The notes beneath the pieces were generated by a model. That model was not told where the DNA came from. It made no database searches and saw only the letters and a list, made by a program, of their open reading frames with translations. DNA of 64,000 nt from the NCBI GenBank assembly GCA_023333565.1, contig JAJKFH010003198.1, forward strand, positions 124,001 through 188,000, given 5' to 3'. Within the stretch, counting starts at the first letter, position 1. Each line of letters starts with the position of its first letter. A program made the position numbers and the translations under genes. This document shows positions 37,081-49,660 of the stretch, piece by piece. This DNA comes from Puffinus mauretanicus (taxonomy: Eukaryota > Chordata > Aves > Procellariiformes > Procellariidae).

Positions 37081-37779
37081 CTACACCATGTCCCTACGTG
37101 CCTCATCCACACGTCTTTTAAATACCTCCAGGGATGGTGACTCTACCACTTCCCCGGGCAGCCTCTTCCAAGGTCTGACCACTCTTTCAGTAAAGAAATT
37201 TCTCCTAATGTCCAATCTAAACCTCCCTTGGTGCAACTTGAGGCCATTTCCTCTCGTCCTAATGCTAGTTACTTGGGAGAAGAGACCAACCCCCACCTCG
37301 CTACAACCTCCTTTCAGGTAGTTGTAGAGCGCGATGAGGTCTCCCCTCAGCCTCCTCTTCTCCAGACTAAACAACCCCAGTTCCCTCAGCCGCTCCTCAT
37401 AAGACTTGTGCTCCAGGCCCTTCACCAGCTTCGTTGCCCTCCTCTGGACATGCTCCAGCACCTCCATGTCCTTCTTGTAGTGAGGGGCCCAAAACTGAAC
37501 ACAGGATTCGAGGTGCGGCCTCACCAGTGCCGAGTACAGGGGCACGATCACCTCCCTGCTCCTGCTGGCCACACTAGTTCTGGTACAGGCCAGGATGCCA
37601 TTGGCCGCCTTGGCCACCTGGGCATACTGCCGGCTCATGTTCAGCCGGCTGTCAACCAGCACCCCCAGGTCCTTTTCCTCTGGGCAGCTTTCCAGCCACT
37701 CTTCCCCAAGCCTGTAGCGTTGCCTGGGGTTGTTGTGGCCGAAGTGCAGGACCCGGCACTTGGCCTTGTTGAACCTCAT
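37081..37779 (-). pseudogene. CR1 ORF2 C-terminal fragment (reverse transcriptase, broken)
   Basis: A 232-codon open stretch from the C-terminal end of the CR1 ORF2 polyprotein, which in intact elements carries endonuclease and reverse transcriptase and primes cDNA synthesis at the target site. Recognisable blocks are [15 protein letters not shown] just after the catalytic core, the [27 protein letters not shown] region near residues 33-55, [23 protein letters not shown] near 88-110, and the [20 protein letters not shown] end. The homologous frame continues upstream of the first Met (…[10 protein letters not shown]), so the listed start is arbitrary. It ends in TAG at 37081. The FADD motif lies upstream in a different frame, so no functional enzyme can be made. 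The long plus-strand frame over the same DNA (37228-37986, 252 codons) is an antisense shadow. Confidence 0.95.
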
Positions 37780-37849
37780 ACAGTTGGCCTTGGCCCATCG
37801 ATCCAGCCTGTCCAGGTCCCTCTGCAGAGCCTTCCTACCCTCGAGGAAA

Positions 37850-38170
37850 TCAACACTCCCGCCCAGATGGTGTCATCTGCAAACTTACTGAGGGAACACT
37901 CGATCCCCTCATCCAGATTGTTGATAAATATGTTGAACAGGACTGGCCCCAAAACTGAGCCCTGGGGAACACCAAGGTCAGGCTGACCGGCCTGTAGTTC
38001 CCTGGATCCTCCTTCCAGCCCTTCTTGTAGATGGGCGTCACATTGGCGAGCCTCCAGTCATGCGGGACCTCCCCAGTTAACCAGGACTGCTGGTAAATGA
38101 TGGAGAGTGGCTTGGCAAGCTCCTCCGCCAGCTCCCTCAGTACCCTCGGGTGGATCCCATCCGGCCCCAT
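37850..38170 (-). pseudogene. CR1 ORF2 reverse-transcriptase start joined to a frame-shifted core
   Basis: The first about 66 codons are the reverse-transcriptase opening (GPDGIHPRVLRELAEELAKP, then [14 protein letters not shown] and NYRPVSLT). At VSLT the sequence jumps to DNA that in another frame encodes the GSVLGP and FADD region, so the rest of this open frame is an out-of-frame product. The missing part includes catalytic motif A (YLDFxKAFD type). From the usual spacing I estimate roughly 130-140 residues are lost. The junction at about 37969-37976 shows short microhomology (TGGTG-type bases shared by both sides). Confidence 0.9.
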
Positions 38171-38223
38171 AGACTTGTGAGCGTCCAGGTGGCATAGCAG
38201 GTCGTTAACTGCTTCCTCTTGGA

Positions 38224-38709
38224 TTACGGGGGGTTTATCCTGCTTGCCGTCCTTGTCTTCCAGCTCAGGGGCTGAGTACCCTGAGGATAACTGCTCTGAC
38301 TATTAAACACTGAGGCAAAGAAAGCATTAAGTACCTCAACCTTATCCTCGTCCTTGGTGGCAACGTTCCCCCCCGCATCCAATAAAGGATGGAGATTCTC
38401 CTTGGCTCTCCTTTTGTCATTAATATACTTGTAAAAGCATTTTTTATTGTCTCTCACAACAGTGGCCAGATTGAGTTCTAGCTGGGCTTTTGCCTTTCCA
38501 ATTTCCTCTCTGCACGACCTAACGAGATCCCTGTACTCTTCTTGAGTTGCCTGCCCCTTCTTCCAGAGTTGACAAACTCTCCTTTTTTTCCTGAGTCCCA
38601 GCCAGAGCTCCCCATTCAGCCAGGCCGGTCGTCTCCCCTGCCCGTTCTTCTTAAGGCACATGGGGACAGCCCGCTCCTGTGCCTTTAAGACTTCCTTCTT
38701 GAAGAACAT
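38224..38709 (-). pseudogene. CR1 ORF2 linker fragment between endonuclease and reverse transcriptase
   Basis: A 161-codon open stretch with the typical basic CR1 linker. Landmarks are RRPAWLNGELWLGLRKKRR, WKKGQATQEEYRDLVRSCRE, AKAQLELNLATVVRDNKKCF and NAFFASVFNSQ. The frame shifts near its end (about 38270), where the expected continuation toward GPDGIHPRV lies in another frame. Homology continues upstream of the first Met to about 38757 (LNWETVLKGKGVQEGW), where the element is cut off. The endonuclease domain is absent from the window. Confidence 0.92.
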
Positions 38710-38757
38710 CCAGCCTTCCTGGACCCCTTTGCCCTTCAGGACTGTCTCCCAGTTAAG

Positions 38758-41700
38758 AATGACTGTTTCATTAAGTTACTCTCTGACTTCTTAACCATAA
38801 GTTAAAAAGTAATTGCTTAATAATACTAACTTTATAAATCTCATCATATGGATAGGCAGAATAGCTCTAATTTAGTAATAGTGTTGCTAGAAAACCTGAG
38901 CTCACAAGACATCAGTTCCTATTTTGCTGATCTGAACACTTTGGATAATTTTCATAAACTTTGAGTGTTTATCCAAAGTGAACTTTTAATCCATTTCAGT
39001 TTAATTTTGTGTTATTGTGTGTCATCTTCCTGATTTTGAGATTCTTTTTGATGTTCATGATAAAGTGTATTTGCCCAATGGAAATATTGGGAAACTTTCA
39101 TTCTGTTTTCAATTAGAGATAAACAGGAATCAAACCTCTGGATCTCAATATTTCTGAATTTTGAGGTAACTTAGATCAGAGTCAAACTCTGGAACTCTCT
39201 CTTTTTTGGAAACTGTATTAATTCTGGATGAACTTTACTGTGTAAATCATACGCCCCTGCTTTTCAAAGTGATGATTGACAGTGTAATTCCTATCGGTAG
39301 AAATAAGACAGACAAGTTCTGGTGTTTCCCCCTGAAAAATGGGGCTTGATTTTTTTGAAAATATTTCATATGAAAATTTTGAAGTCATCACTTGGAAAGT
39401 GCTGCTAAGTAGGTAGTGCCATAACCTGAATTAATTACAAGAATTTTTAAAAGAGCTGAAGTGGGTGAAAAGTAGTGAGGATTTTCTCATTGTCACCCCT
39501 ACACTTTCTGAGAAGATAAAGATTCCTTTTCATCATACTTAGCAACAGATAAATGTTAAAATAGTGGAAGTGATACAGGTACAATTCCTCCTTTTGTTCT
39601 TTTCTTCATGTCAAAGGAATGGAAGATAGATGGTGTCCTTCACACAAGGAGGTCATTTTGGGGCACAAACTCATTAACATAGTAAAAAGACCTTTAAATT
39701 TGTTTCAAAAGCCCACAGGGCAAAAGTCCAAGGCATATTAAAACCCAAACAGCAGCAACAATTATTGATCTAGTCGTGTGGATAGAATCTGAAGACGAGC
39801 AGAAATCAGAAATGCTGCGGAGAAACAAGAATGAAAATAACAGGGCAATTTGCTGGGAATCTATGCACAAGACATAAGGATTCAGTGGCTTGAAGATTGA
39901 AACAATGATGACATAAAGAGTAGCAGATGATGAAACATAACACCAAACTGAAATGCTGGTTGCAGAAGAGTGCAGCTTGTATATAAGTCAAGTGAGAGCA
40001 AAAGAGGAACCTATATACATCAAGGATAGTCATGGATACTGAATTGTATGGTCATTTAAGCTTTTGCCAGCTATATTCTCTTCTGGGTTTTGTGCTTCTG
40101 TAAGTCCACTTGAGCCATTAGGATTTGTTGCAAGAATAAAATTCATATGCTTGTTTGTCTAACAATGTGAACTTCATGCTTAATTTTCTTAAATTGAGAA
40201 CATTTCTACAAATAATTCTATCAACCCCATGAGATAAACAACTGAGCTGTTTTGATTTGATCCAGTAGAGGGCAATGACACCTATACACAATAGCTATTT
40301 CAGTACACCATGAATAAACACCCTTAAAGTTATAGTGAGAATAATCACACCACCCCCCTTTTAACCTTTGAGACATCAGGTTAATTAGGCAGAACTCCAG
40401 TTCATACATATTATCCCAAGGGAACACGTTACTGTATATTTTTCCTTTTTGATGTACAGCTGCAGTATTAAGTCAGGCATGATTTACATATGTGATGTGG
40501 TAATTAGGCCTAGGAGCCAGGATGAACCCATATAGTGTGGATAACTGGTTTAGCTTGAATAAGATAAGCTTGAAGATATTACATGAATATCATTTTTATG
40601 ATTGAAAATATGATAAATACTGCATATTGCTGGAAATGTTACCCTGTGACTGTGCTAGCGGCAGCCTCAAACATCTAATTCTCTACGGCGAAGGTTTATT
40701 CTCTTTCTATGTGTATGTTTAATTATTATTTACAATTTATTTAGCATGATCTGTCTCCTAAGGAATTCACCATCTAAATTAGTCACAGATAGGTGACTAT
40801 TAGGTAGGAACAATTTGAAGGAAGGCAGATAGAAAGGATTTGTCTAGGTAGGTCATAAACTGTGCATTTCGGAAATATCTCCTCTAATATTTCAAAAACA
40901 TCCACTCATATTCATTCATATCTAGCCTCTCCTACTCTCTGTGTTAATGTTGGCTAGGTGCATTCTCTCTATATATCATTATTTATTATTTTTAAGGCAA
41001 TAAACAAGACATCCCCCTAATTCAAGGTACATTTTATAATTAAAGCCATTGGCTTCTAATGAGGCTTCACTTTGTCTTTCCTTGCTGTGTTAAATCCAAG
41101 AAATACTACAAGCTTATCAGAGTAGATCCTTCTCTGGCAAGCTACTTACAGAACAGCATCCTCTATGATACCTCTATCACCCTCACCTTGAAGCGAGTCA
41201 TTAGGGCAGTTTATGTAATTTATATTACTTGAAATTATAATGAAGTTATCAAGAGATTTTATGCAGGAAGCTCAGAGTTCATCCAGATTCTCAAAGCTGT
41301 AGAGTTATGTATTGATTGTGTTGTTTACATGATGATATACATTGGTTATTATTCAAGCTCTGTGTTAAGAAGCTTGAACTGCATTCCAGTACAATGACTG
41401 GACAAATAAGCTTAGGAGGCCTCATTATTCAGCGAATATCATTGATGAGTATGCTTAATTCTGTACAGAAATGGATAAAAGGACAAGATACCTGATCTGA
41501 AGATTTTGCAACCTACTATTAGACAGATACGATGATCGGATGGGACAAGGGATTAGACAGATGGGGTATGGGGAAAACTTTAGAGGGATGGTCAAGAATC
41601 TGGTCATATGATGACTCATTCTAATCATGTGCATGTGTTGACACTTCTTGGTAAATAAAACATTATAATTGGGAGGGATCTTCTGATGTTTCAGCAGAAA

Positions 41701-44700
41701 TGGGTTTTGATGAAGGATTAGAAGAAAGTCAGATTCTGGGACAATAGAATTAACAGTACAGGCTGGAGGTGAAAGAGATCTGGGGAGGTGGTAATTAATA
41801 GGATATCAAGACTGGCATCATTTGCAAAGTAGAAAGGAAAATGGAAAGGTAATAAAAATGAAGACAAAAGAAATAGTCCATGGATTTGCCTGTCTAAGAT
41901 TCATTCTAAGGTTGTCATTGGCACTGGGACAAACCTGCCTCTCCTCCTTCCCACAGAATTTGAATCCAAACCCTTATCTGAACACTGAGAAAAAGCAGAG
42001 GCATTTAAATGGATTTTAGCTGAGGTTACCCCAATAAAGAATAATTTGTCATACTTATTAAGTAATTCCTTATTATTAGCTGTGTGATAATTTTAATGTT
42101 ATTCAAGTAACTTGGGACTTTGTTGGTAGTGGTGTTTTATTTTGCTTGTTTTTCTACTCTGAGTATATTGAGGTCACTTCTGATCAGTCTTTGTAAGGTT
42201 GAAGATGCCTGTGAAATCCAGTTTCTAGGGTAGTCTGCTTTTGTTTGAAATGGGTAATATATACTTTAGTGTTTAAAATAGAAATGAGTCAAGCAAATCA
42301 TATGTTTGCTATTTACAGAAACTTTTTTAAAGGTTTAGGTTTTTTTTTTCTGTTCTGTCTAAAGTTATATTAGAAAGAATTTCCACACAGCTACTGCAAA
42401 TCTGAGTAAAATCTGTAACTTCTCTTCTAAATTTATCATGAGTTTTTAACTATTTCATAGAAATCCAGACATATTTTTAACAATAAAAACTGAGTTATGG
42501 TTTGCGATTTAAAGTGCTTTAAGAAATTAATAGATTATTTATGAATTCGGGATGGTTTGAGTGTACCTATATGACTATTCAAAACTCAACTATTGGAAAA
42601 AAGTCCATAATGCTCTACAATATAATTGTGATTCGTCATTTAGAGGATGATAGATTCTTGACTATAGAGTGCTCCAGCCCTGATGCAAACAGGCTGGCTT
42701 TTGTGTCATGCTGAATATCACACACTGGGACAATGCAAAATTATGGTAACTGAGAGCTACTCCATTTTCTCTAAATTAGATATTGTTCTTTAGATTTCAG
42801 CATAGTGTCCTGCCAATAAACCAAGCCTGGTTGTCTCCGATTTAAGTAGTGACATACTGAAAACCTTGTGGGCTTGTGATAATGACAACATTGGATTTTA
42901 GGCACACTGGTTTTGCTTTTGTTCTTATTTTAGCATGCATTTTTTATGTCATGATTGTGCATATTCCTTTTCTGAGTAGGTGTGGAGCAGCTTTAAGTCT
43001 CTTAATGTGCTGAGATAAATAAATGTGTTCCAGAAATGGTATTTTGAGTCATGGTTCTCACATTTTAAGAATGAAAATGAGTTCATTGGTGCCTGCAAAT
43101 TCCTTGGTTTTATTTAGACTTGTAGAGTTAGTGATAACATAAATGTTTGCTTCATGTTGGGTGGATGAGGCTTTACATTTTCTTAATACAGTCACGTTGC
43201 TCTGTCAATCCAAATACTGTAAGGAACATATTGACTAGATTTATCATTTCTGATCTATCTTTAGAATTTCACAGATTACAGTACGAGATTAATGCCATGG
43301 AGCAAAAAGGGTACAGTTTGTCTTAGCTCAGTTTATACCTTTTCATGTTTCTTCTGGGAAATATCCCTATTGTCTCAAGTGTCATCCTATATGCCTTCCA
43401 GTTTTGGAAACTCCATTCTCTTTGTTTTGCTGTGCATTAAGGGTTCCAAAGGCATGGCTCAGATTTCTGTGTCTTGCAAGACAAATATTGAATTCAGATT
43501 TTTCTAAGTAAAACCCCCTTAAAATGTATTTATTTGTATGTTTAAATAAACACATTTTGTTAATCATCTGGGATTTTGTTTTTTATTTGCAAAATTTGTA
43601 CAATTGAACCTTCATATAAAATGCCAAAATATGTGACTGTTTTAAAAATTATTAGTTTTTTATAAATCTATAAAACTTTTTGTTGTAAACTTTATTAACA
43701 AAAGCAGTAGTTAACAGATATAAAAATAAGCAAGTTACATAACCATGGCAGGCTCCTGCAGTCTTTAGCTTTTCCCCACAAATGACATACACAACATTCT
43801 TGGCTGGAGCTTTATTCAAAACACATTTCAAAGACACAACTGTAAAACATCAGATCCTTCCAAAGAGCAAATTGACTAATGAGAAGAAACAAGACAGACC
43901 TGCTATGCGAGGCAAAAGAAGTCTCCACCTAACCCAAATTCTAGTTTCCAAGAAAGTTACCAGCTATATAAGTCAGGAAGAGACAATTCTTCTCTTAAAT
44001 TCACTTAACTAACTTGGGATAACCACAAATGGCTTTATACGGTCTGTAATATCCCTGTTGATACCCTTCCTTTTATTTATTGCGTTCATGTCTCTGGTGA
44101 GTGTCTTCCCAAGATAGGACATCAGAGAAGATCATAGTCAACCTACAATTTGACTCCTGAATAAAGACATGGTCATTTTCTAGTCTAAAGATCACGTTCA
44201 CACCCAAGAATATTGGCAAACTCATGTTCTAACATGAGGTGGATCACCAGTTTCTTAGGTTTCAATGCCTTCATGTTTAGATCTAAGGTTAAATATTGGT
44301 GGATACATATTCATTCAGAGTTGAAACACCCTGTATAATAATTCCTAATTTGCCATCTTTTCTGCCTCTTAATGCTGAGTGATAACTTTTGGTCTATCTT
44401 GTTCTCTTTTAAAACTTATTTGACAGAGCTAATACAAACAATATGGATGGAAGGGAGAAGAACACACAGATCAATCAGTTGAACAGAATGCTGAATCTTC
44501 TCTACTTCTCTCAAATATTTCAGACCTTTCATTTGAACTTAATTAGTTTTCTGCATTTTTAATTACTCTAGCTAGAGTTCATAAGCATTATCTGGACAGA
44601 TCAATTTTGGGTAAGAAGATTTTCAAGAGAGGCCTGGGTATTAAAGTGAGATTGGTGTCTTGGTCAATAATAATCATCTCTCTAAATGAGTATTGAACTT

Positions 44701-46699
44701 CTGCCACTGGAAGGCAATTAAGGGAATATGGTGCTACCATCTTTGTACTTATGTCCATTTACATCTGCATGACCACTAACAGCAAAATTTGGGATGCACT
44801 GAACCCAACTCAGGTGGACTTCTAGCTGTGTAACTGCATTTGATTTACTTAAATTAATACTGAAATTTTGGTCAAATGCAGTTGTGTATTTTTTTCCCTC
44901 CTATAGGGCATTATGAGCCACTTTTGTTTTTACAAAACCTCTGGGTTTAAAATTAAGCAGAAGATTAACAAAATATTGAAGAAAATCCGTTTATTTGATA
45001 AATGCTGTAGAATCATTGAGGTGTTCTGTATAATCACAGAAGAGTCTGACCTTTGCCTGCTCAGCTACATTCTTTCTTTTGACATGTTAGTCAGTCATCT
45101 AATACTGATATAGACAGTGATACAAATTTTCAACAGATCAGAAGAATAAAAAACACCTTATGATTACCGTGTTATTCTAATGATTGTGTCTACTCACATG
45201 GAGACAATTAATTACAGTAGGCCATGTGGAACACCATGCTGGGAAGATGCGTTAATGGAAAATTTCATAAGCCTTAAGTTTTTTGTTTGTTTATTTTTGG
45301 GGTGGGATGGAAGAAGACAGGAAACAAGGGGGTATTGTAAAGACAAAGGGTTTTTCATAAAATCAAATGCTTTAAATATCTGTGAATCCTATCAGACAAA
45401 GGTGTAGGACTTACGCTTGTATAGGAATGACTATTAAATTAAAATAAACAGCTTTTGGGTTTGTTTCTGTAAGATTAAAATGTTAAGTGTTATCTTTTGA
45501 AATGTTTTAGTTGTAGTGATGAGATTGTGTAAATGAAATATCTCTCAGATACATATTGGAATTTCTTCTCAAATTTAATACTGTTTAGATGTGAAGAGTT
45601 GGCTTCAGTCTATTTCAATCTGTGTGATTTAATTCCCACAATCAAAATTTTTGGACTACAATTATAAATAATAAGCATAATCTGGCCAGTCTCCTTTTTT
45701 CCATTGTGTGCTGTTAAATGCTGAGATTAAGCAGAAAGATTAAAGTCACCTCACATTCTCTAGGATCACACTGAGGCAGTACTATACTTTTGTTCACTTT
45801 TACAGAGACAAGATCTATTTGCAAAAATAATGAAAGAATGAGAATAAAGTCAGAATAGAAGGGAACAATGCAAGTAATTTACTTCAGCTGTTATCAATAG
45901 TTTAACCAGTTTTCCTAGCTGCAGTAGGCACTGAGGTAGTCCACAGTTCACAATAACTCTTTCCTGATTGTAAATGACATAAGATCAAAAAGAACCTCCA
46001 ATCTTTTGTGTTTCATTTCTCTTTCACTTTCTTGCATAAATTGTTTCCTAGCACTTTCCTAAAGAGAGAATTAATCACTGATTTGGAGAAGTAGAGAAAA
46101 AGTAGCACCCACTTCAGAAATGCATTTGAAAATATTGCATCATATATGCCAAACTTGCTACTGAAGCAAATATAAATAAAGATGAGTCTCTGTCTTACTG
46201 ATGTTACCTCATTTAAGATGAAGAATAATTAGTATTCACAGATGAGATGAACATTTTCATCCACCTAGTAACAAGCAAATTAACAAGACACCTACTGAGT
46301 TGACTTAAAAAAAACACTACATGTAAAAAGAACTAATTATTATTCACACTGGAATACAAATCTCCATTCATGGTAAGCTGTGTTGTTGACTCTGTGTCGA
46401 TCATGGAGGACAATACAGAGCAGGTGTCTGGTTATCAAACACCATGCCCTTCTTGATGGCTTTGACAGTGGTAGTCCTTCAGTGAAGAAAGAAAAGTAGT
46501 CCGAAGAGTCCCTGCATGTCCCTTCATGTTTGTTGGTGAACATTTCAGTTTCTTTAAAGGTTCATTTATACCATACTCATCAGCATAGCATTTGATCTTC
46601 TCCCAGTAGTGCATTAGGCAATATAATAAATATCTGTCACAGTTTAGTTCCCTCTTTCTCTCCCCAGGGGAGAAAGGTTAAATGAATATAGATGCACAG
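38758..46699. other. Unique AT-rich non-coding sequence
   Basis: About 7.9 kb with no recognisable exon, RNA gene or repeat family. The longest frames are 60-76 codons and look like chance. A short local duplication (GATTAGACAGAT words) occurs near 41518-41565. Old repeats too diverged for me to recognise by eye are probably present. Confidence 0.5.
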
Positions 46700-46762
46700 A
46701 GATAAATTCGGACCTGCTGTAAGTAATTGCGATTCCATTGATGTCGGTAGAGTTGCACCCTA
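46700..46762. repeat. Old amniote interspersed repeat fragment
   Basis: The words GTAAGTAATTGCGATTCCA and TTGATGTCGGTAGAGTTGCA resemble a repeat phrase common in amniote genomes (GGAGTAACTCCATTGAAGTC followed by AATGGAGTTACAC). Diverged and recognised from memory only. Confidence 0.3.
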
Positions 46763-46867
46763 CAACTTTTGATTTGAAACTGGAACAGAGAACCACATTG
46801 TTCGTTGTAAAATAAAAATAAACAGTATGTGAAGACGTTTCCAAACATTTCAATAATATTACCTAGG

Positions 46868-46946
46868 ACAGATTCTACCCCCCATTAAAGCTATACAAAT
46901 CCATTTGAGTTAACGACGTTGCACAACTGTAAATGGAATCAGCCCT
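46868..46946. repeat. Second copy of the same old repeat, with related ends
   Basis: CAGATTCTACCCCCCATTAA at the left, CATTTGAGTTAACGACGTTG in the middle, and TGTAAATGGAATCAGCCC at the right follow the same remembered amniote repeat. The outer ends are partial inverted repeats (AGATTC against GGAATC-type ends), which suggests a foldback element. It lies about 105 bases from the copy at 46700. Confidence 0.35.
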
Positions 46947-47169
46947 TATACATATATATAGCTTACAAATGTCTATGATTATTAGATACACATTTCTAGA
47001 TGTACACAGATCACCATGCCAAACTGCAAGTTTGGCCTTCTGTCTTTTAACAAATAGGTCAGTGGGCTGAAACACCTGTGGGTAAACCGTCCTTTGCAGT
47101 TTTTGTGTACTCTCTGTATTGTCAATTGAAAATAGAAAATATTTTTTAACATAATTTTGCAGGTCAACG

Positions 47170-47233
47170 GCTTAGGATTTACTGTGGCCTTATGAACCAC
47201 AGTGGGCCACTGAACACAGTTTGAGGATTACTG
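47170..47233 (+). mobile_element. hAT-Charlie-like DNA transposon end (relic)
   Basis: CAGTTTGAGGATTACTG at 47217-47233 resembles the 3' terminal inverted repeat of MER5/Charlie-type hAT elements (CAGTTTGAGAACCACTG), and the preceding GAACCACAGTGGGCCACTGA fits the usual subterminal GC-rich part. The opposite end and the 8-bp target duplication are not recognised. Identification from memory. Confidence 0.35.
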
Positions 47234-49539
47234 AGATAGGATATAACTTTGATTCAGTTCACATCTGGATGTGTTAGAGCCTCTTTCAGAATGAATGATC
47301 TGTGAGTGGTTCATACAGCATGAAATTGTCAAAAATACAGGTTCTTCTTTCTAATTTGTCCAAGGATATGACAGATTGAAAATATGGATAATCTGAAATT
47401 TAACAATAATTCTTTGAAGTTAAGATACATATGCAAGTAAATCAGGATAAGTTACTGTAAAGTAAGTCTGTGGGATTTCACTGGTGTATGACTGGAGGCT
47501 TCCAGAAAATGATGGATATGATGATGGCTTACTTTGCTAAGAGGAAGAAAAGTGATGGTGTTTTTCATCACCCTTGTGTGAGTTTTCAACTGAACTGACT
47601 AATGTACTGCATTAGATGTATTTTATAAATAAAAAAGAATTTTTCTTCATGTGTAATGTAGTTAGTCAAGTAGAACTTTAAGATTTAGAAGTATTCATCT
47701 TTTTAGGAGTAGTCATTTATGAAAAGAGTCACATATATACTTGTTTTTATCTCTACTTTTTTAAAAAGTGCATAAATTCTGATTTTGTCTAATTCTTTAG
47801 GAAAAAAGAGCAGGCAGTTTCTTTACTCTGTTTCTCTTCTTCCTCTTAGACTCATACACAGTTCCTTCATCAAACCATATTCTGCCTTTTTATCATGACC
47901 AGTTGCAGTTGGCAGGCCTCATTGTTGGCCTTGCACCCAGCCAGAGCTGCCAGCACATGAGGCACCTCTCCGCCATGGAACTTGCTGCCTTTAGCAGTCC
48001 CTCACTCCAGCAGAGGATGAAGCTTTCCACCACTTCTGCATCTGCAGAAGAGTTCTTGGTATGATCCTGGTTGTTGATGAGAGCTCTGTTTGTGTTTGGG
48101 CCAAAACATACTTGAAAACTGCTATTAGCACTTTGCATTATGGAGTCAAGACCTTTTGACCAGAGCTTCCCAGCTCTTAAATGCAAACATATGTTGTTGT
48201 TATGTTCCATCTCTGTATTATGGCAAGGCCCAGCTATATTATGCTCTTTCTATTGCCTCTCCAGGTTTCAGAAACTCAGGAATATGGTCTGGAGAGAGGT
48301 GCTCCCACAGGTTCTGATTGACAGAGATTTATTGTGGGTAGGTCAAGCCACAGCCTACAGATCTAATTCAATTTTCACTTCAGTACGTGAAAACTTCTAT
48401 ACTTTTGAAGGCCTTTGGTTTATGACAGGCACTAATTTATCTAGATGCAACTGCAACACAGTAAAGTAGTCTATTTGTAACACTTTTGACACAAAAAATT
48501 CATAAGCTCCAAGCTCCATTCCTGAGGATGACTTCCTATGGAGATTCAAAAGATTTCTATGGAGGTCTTTTGCAAGAGAAAGACAATTTTTCTTTCAGAG
48601 GAATACTACATGGAGTAATTATGAATGTTTTCATGTTGGAGAAGAACAAGACTAATGCTATCAATACAATTGCTGCCTTTTACATCTTGACTTTGGGTGA
48701 CTTGCAAGTTACAAGTTCCTGAATCAAAGGTCTTGAGGTCATTTTTTCATGATTAATGATACCATGTTTTCTAGAGACAGAAATTTGTCACACTCTTCCT
48801 TCACTTGTGGACTTAGCTGTCTGAAGATACTTTTTTTGCCTAATATGTTTTTAGTTACCTACCATGGAGGAATTCCTTGAATCTTATGTTGACCTATTAT
48901 TGATCATAAGGGGTGGTCCTTTCTCCAGATTCTGGCTCTAGTCCTCTTAGCTGGGAGCAAGGCTTAATAAAACTGAAACAATAAATATCTTATATCTACA
49001 TAACACTTGAATCCAAAAACAGTTTAAAAAGCAAGGATGAATTCATTTACCACTGAAATGCCAGCCACCTCTGGGGTGGAACACATGGTTCTTATTTTCA
49101 CAGAGCTAAGCAGCTGTTTAATAGTACAAAACAACAGTACATTATAGTTTAAGTCATGAAATGAAGAATAATCCTGTATCCAATTGAAATGTAAGATTAA
49201 ACTTAGATGGGGGGAAAATAATTACCCAAATTGGTAAAATGATCAGAACACAAAGACTAACCCCGCTATTCTGGCACAGTGGGCCACCAAAACACTAAGG
49301 ACTGAGTGTGGTAAGGAACATAATTTTTCATTACATCTAAAAGCTGTTATCTTCAGTTAGATTGAATTTTTTTCAGCAAAGTGATTTCTTCTTAAAAAAT
49401 GTCGGTCCATCAATATACAGCCTTTCTGTGGAAAGTACATGTCATTTAGACAGGAAAGTTTTTTTGGAATCTACTGTGGAATTTCTGATCAAAAAGAGAT
49501 TGAGCCAGAACCACTAGTAACCTGACTGTTATGCACATC
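47234..49539. other. Unique non-coding sequence
   Basis: Frames of 105, 109 and 78 codons near 47893-48722 overlap on opposite strands with no domain features. No recognised repeat. Nothing else seen. Confidence 0.5.
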
Positions 49540-49660
49540 TCCCAGGATGTGGGAGAATGAAATTCAAGTCCCTGTTTAGATTACTTCACAGCGTAGACTT
49601 GGACCTGGGTTTCCTATGTCCCAAAGGAAGGTCCTAAATTACTGGACTTGCAGCTATTCC
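49540..49660 (-). repeat. tRNA-derived SINE relic
   Basis: The forward strand has GAATGAAATTCAAGTCCCTG, GACTTGGACCTGGGTTTCCT and GTCCTAAATTACTGGAC, which resemble the reverse-oriented head of an amniote tRNA-derived SINE (GATTCGAACCTGGGTCTCCC and GCCCTAACCACTGGGC). Strongly diverged. Confidence 0.33.

Larger units (their letters stand above)
36991..38757 (-). mobile_element. CR1 LINE retrotransposon, 5'-truncated and internally deleted
   Basis: Non-LTR retrotransposon of the chicken repeat 1 clade, about 1.77 kb of an element normally about 4.5 kb. Reading the minus strand: the linker between endonuclease and reverse transcriptase (38224-38709), the start of the reverse-transcriptase domain (38102-38170, GPDGIHPRVLRELAEELAKP), a deletion junction at about 37969-37976, the catalytic FADD motif (37872-37883), the C-terminal region (37081-37779), a short 3' UTR, and a 3' tail of three ATTCTATG units at 36991-37014. 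Frames are broken near 38270, at the deletion, and near 37850, so the copy is dead. Codons are otherwise well preserved, making it the youngest CR1 in the window. The 5' end at about 38757 is truncation within coding sequence, and no target-site duplication is visible, as usual for CR1. Confidence 0.97.

Noticed and set aside
37228..37986. 252-codon plus-strand frame, the longest in the window
   Set aside because: It is exactly antisense to the CR1 reverse-transcriptase coding region and is a shadow of it.
45667..45684. An 18-base AT-rich word shared with 58882-58899 inside the LTR
   Set aside because: No similarity extends to either side, so it is most likely coincidence in AT-rich DNA.
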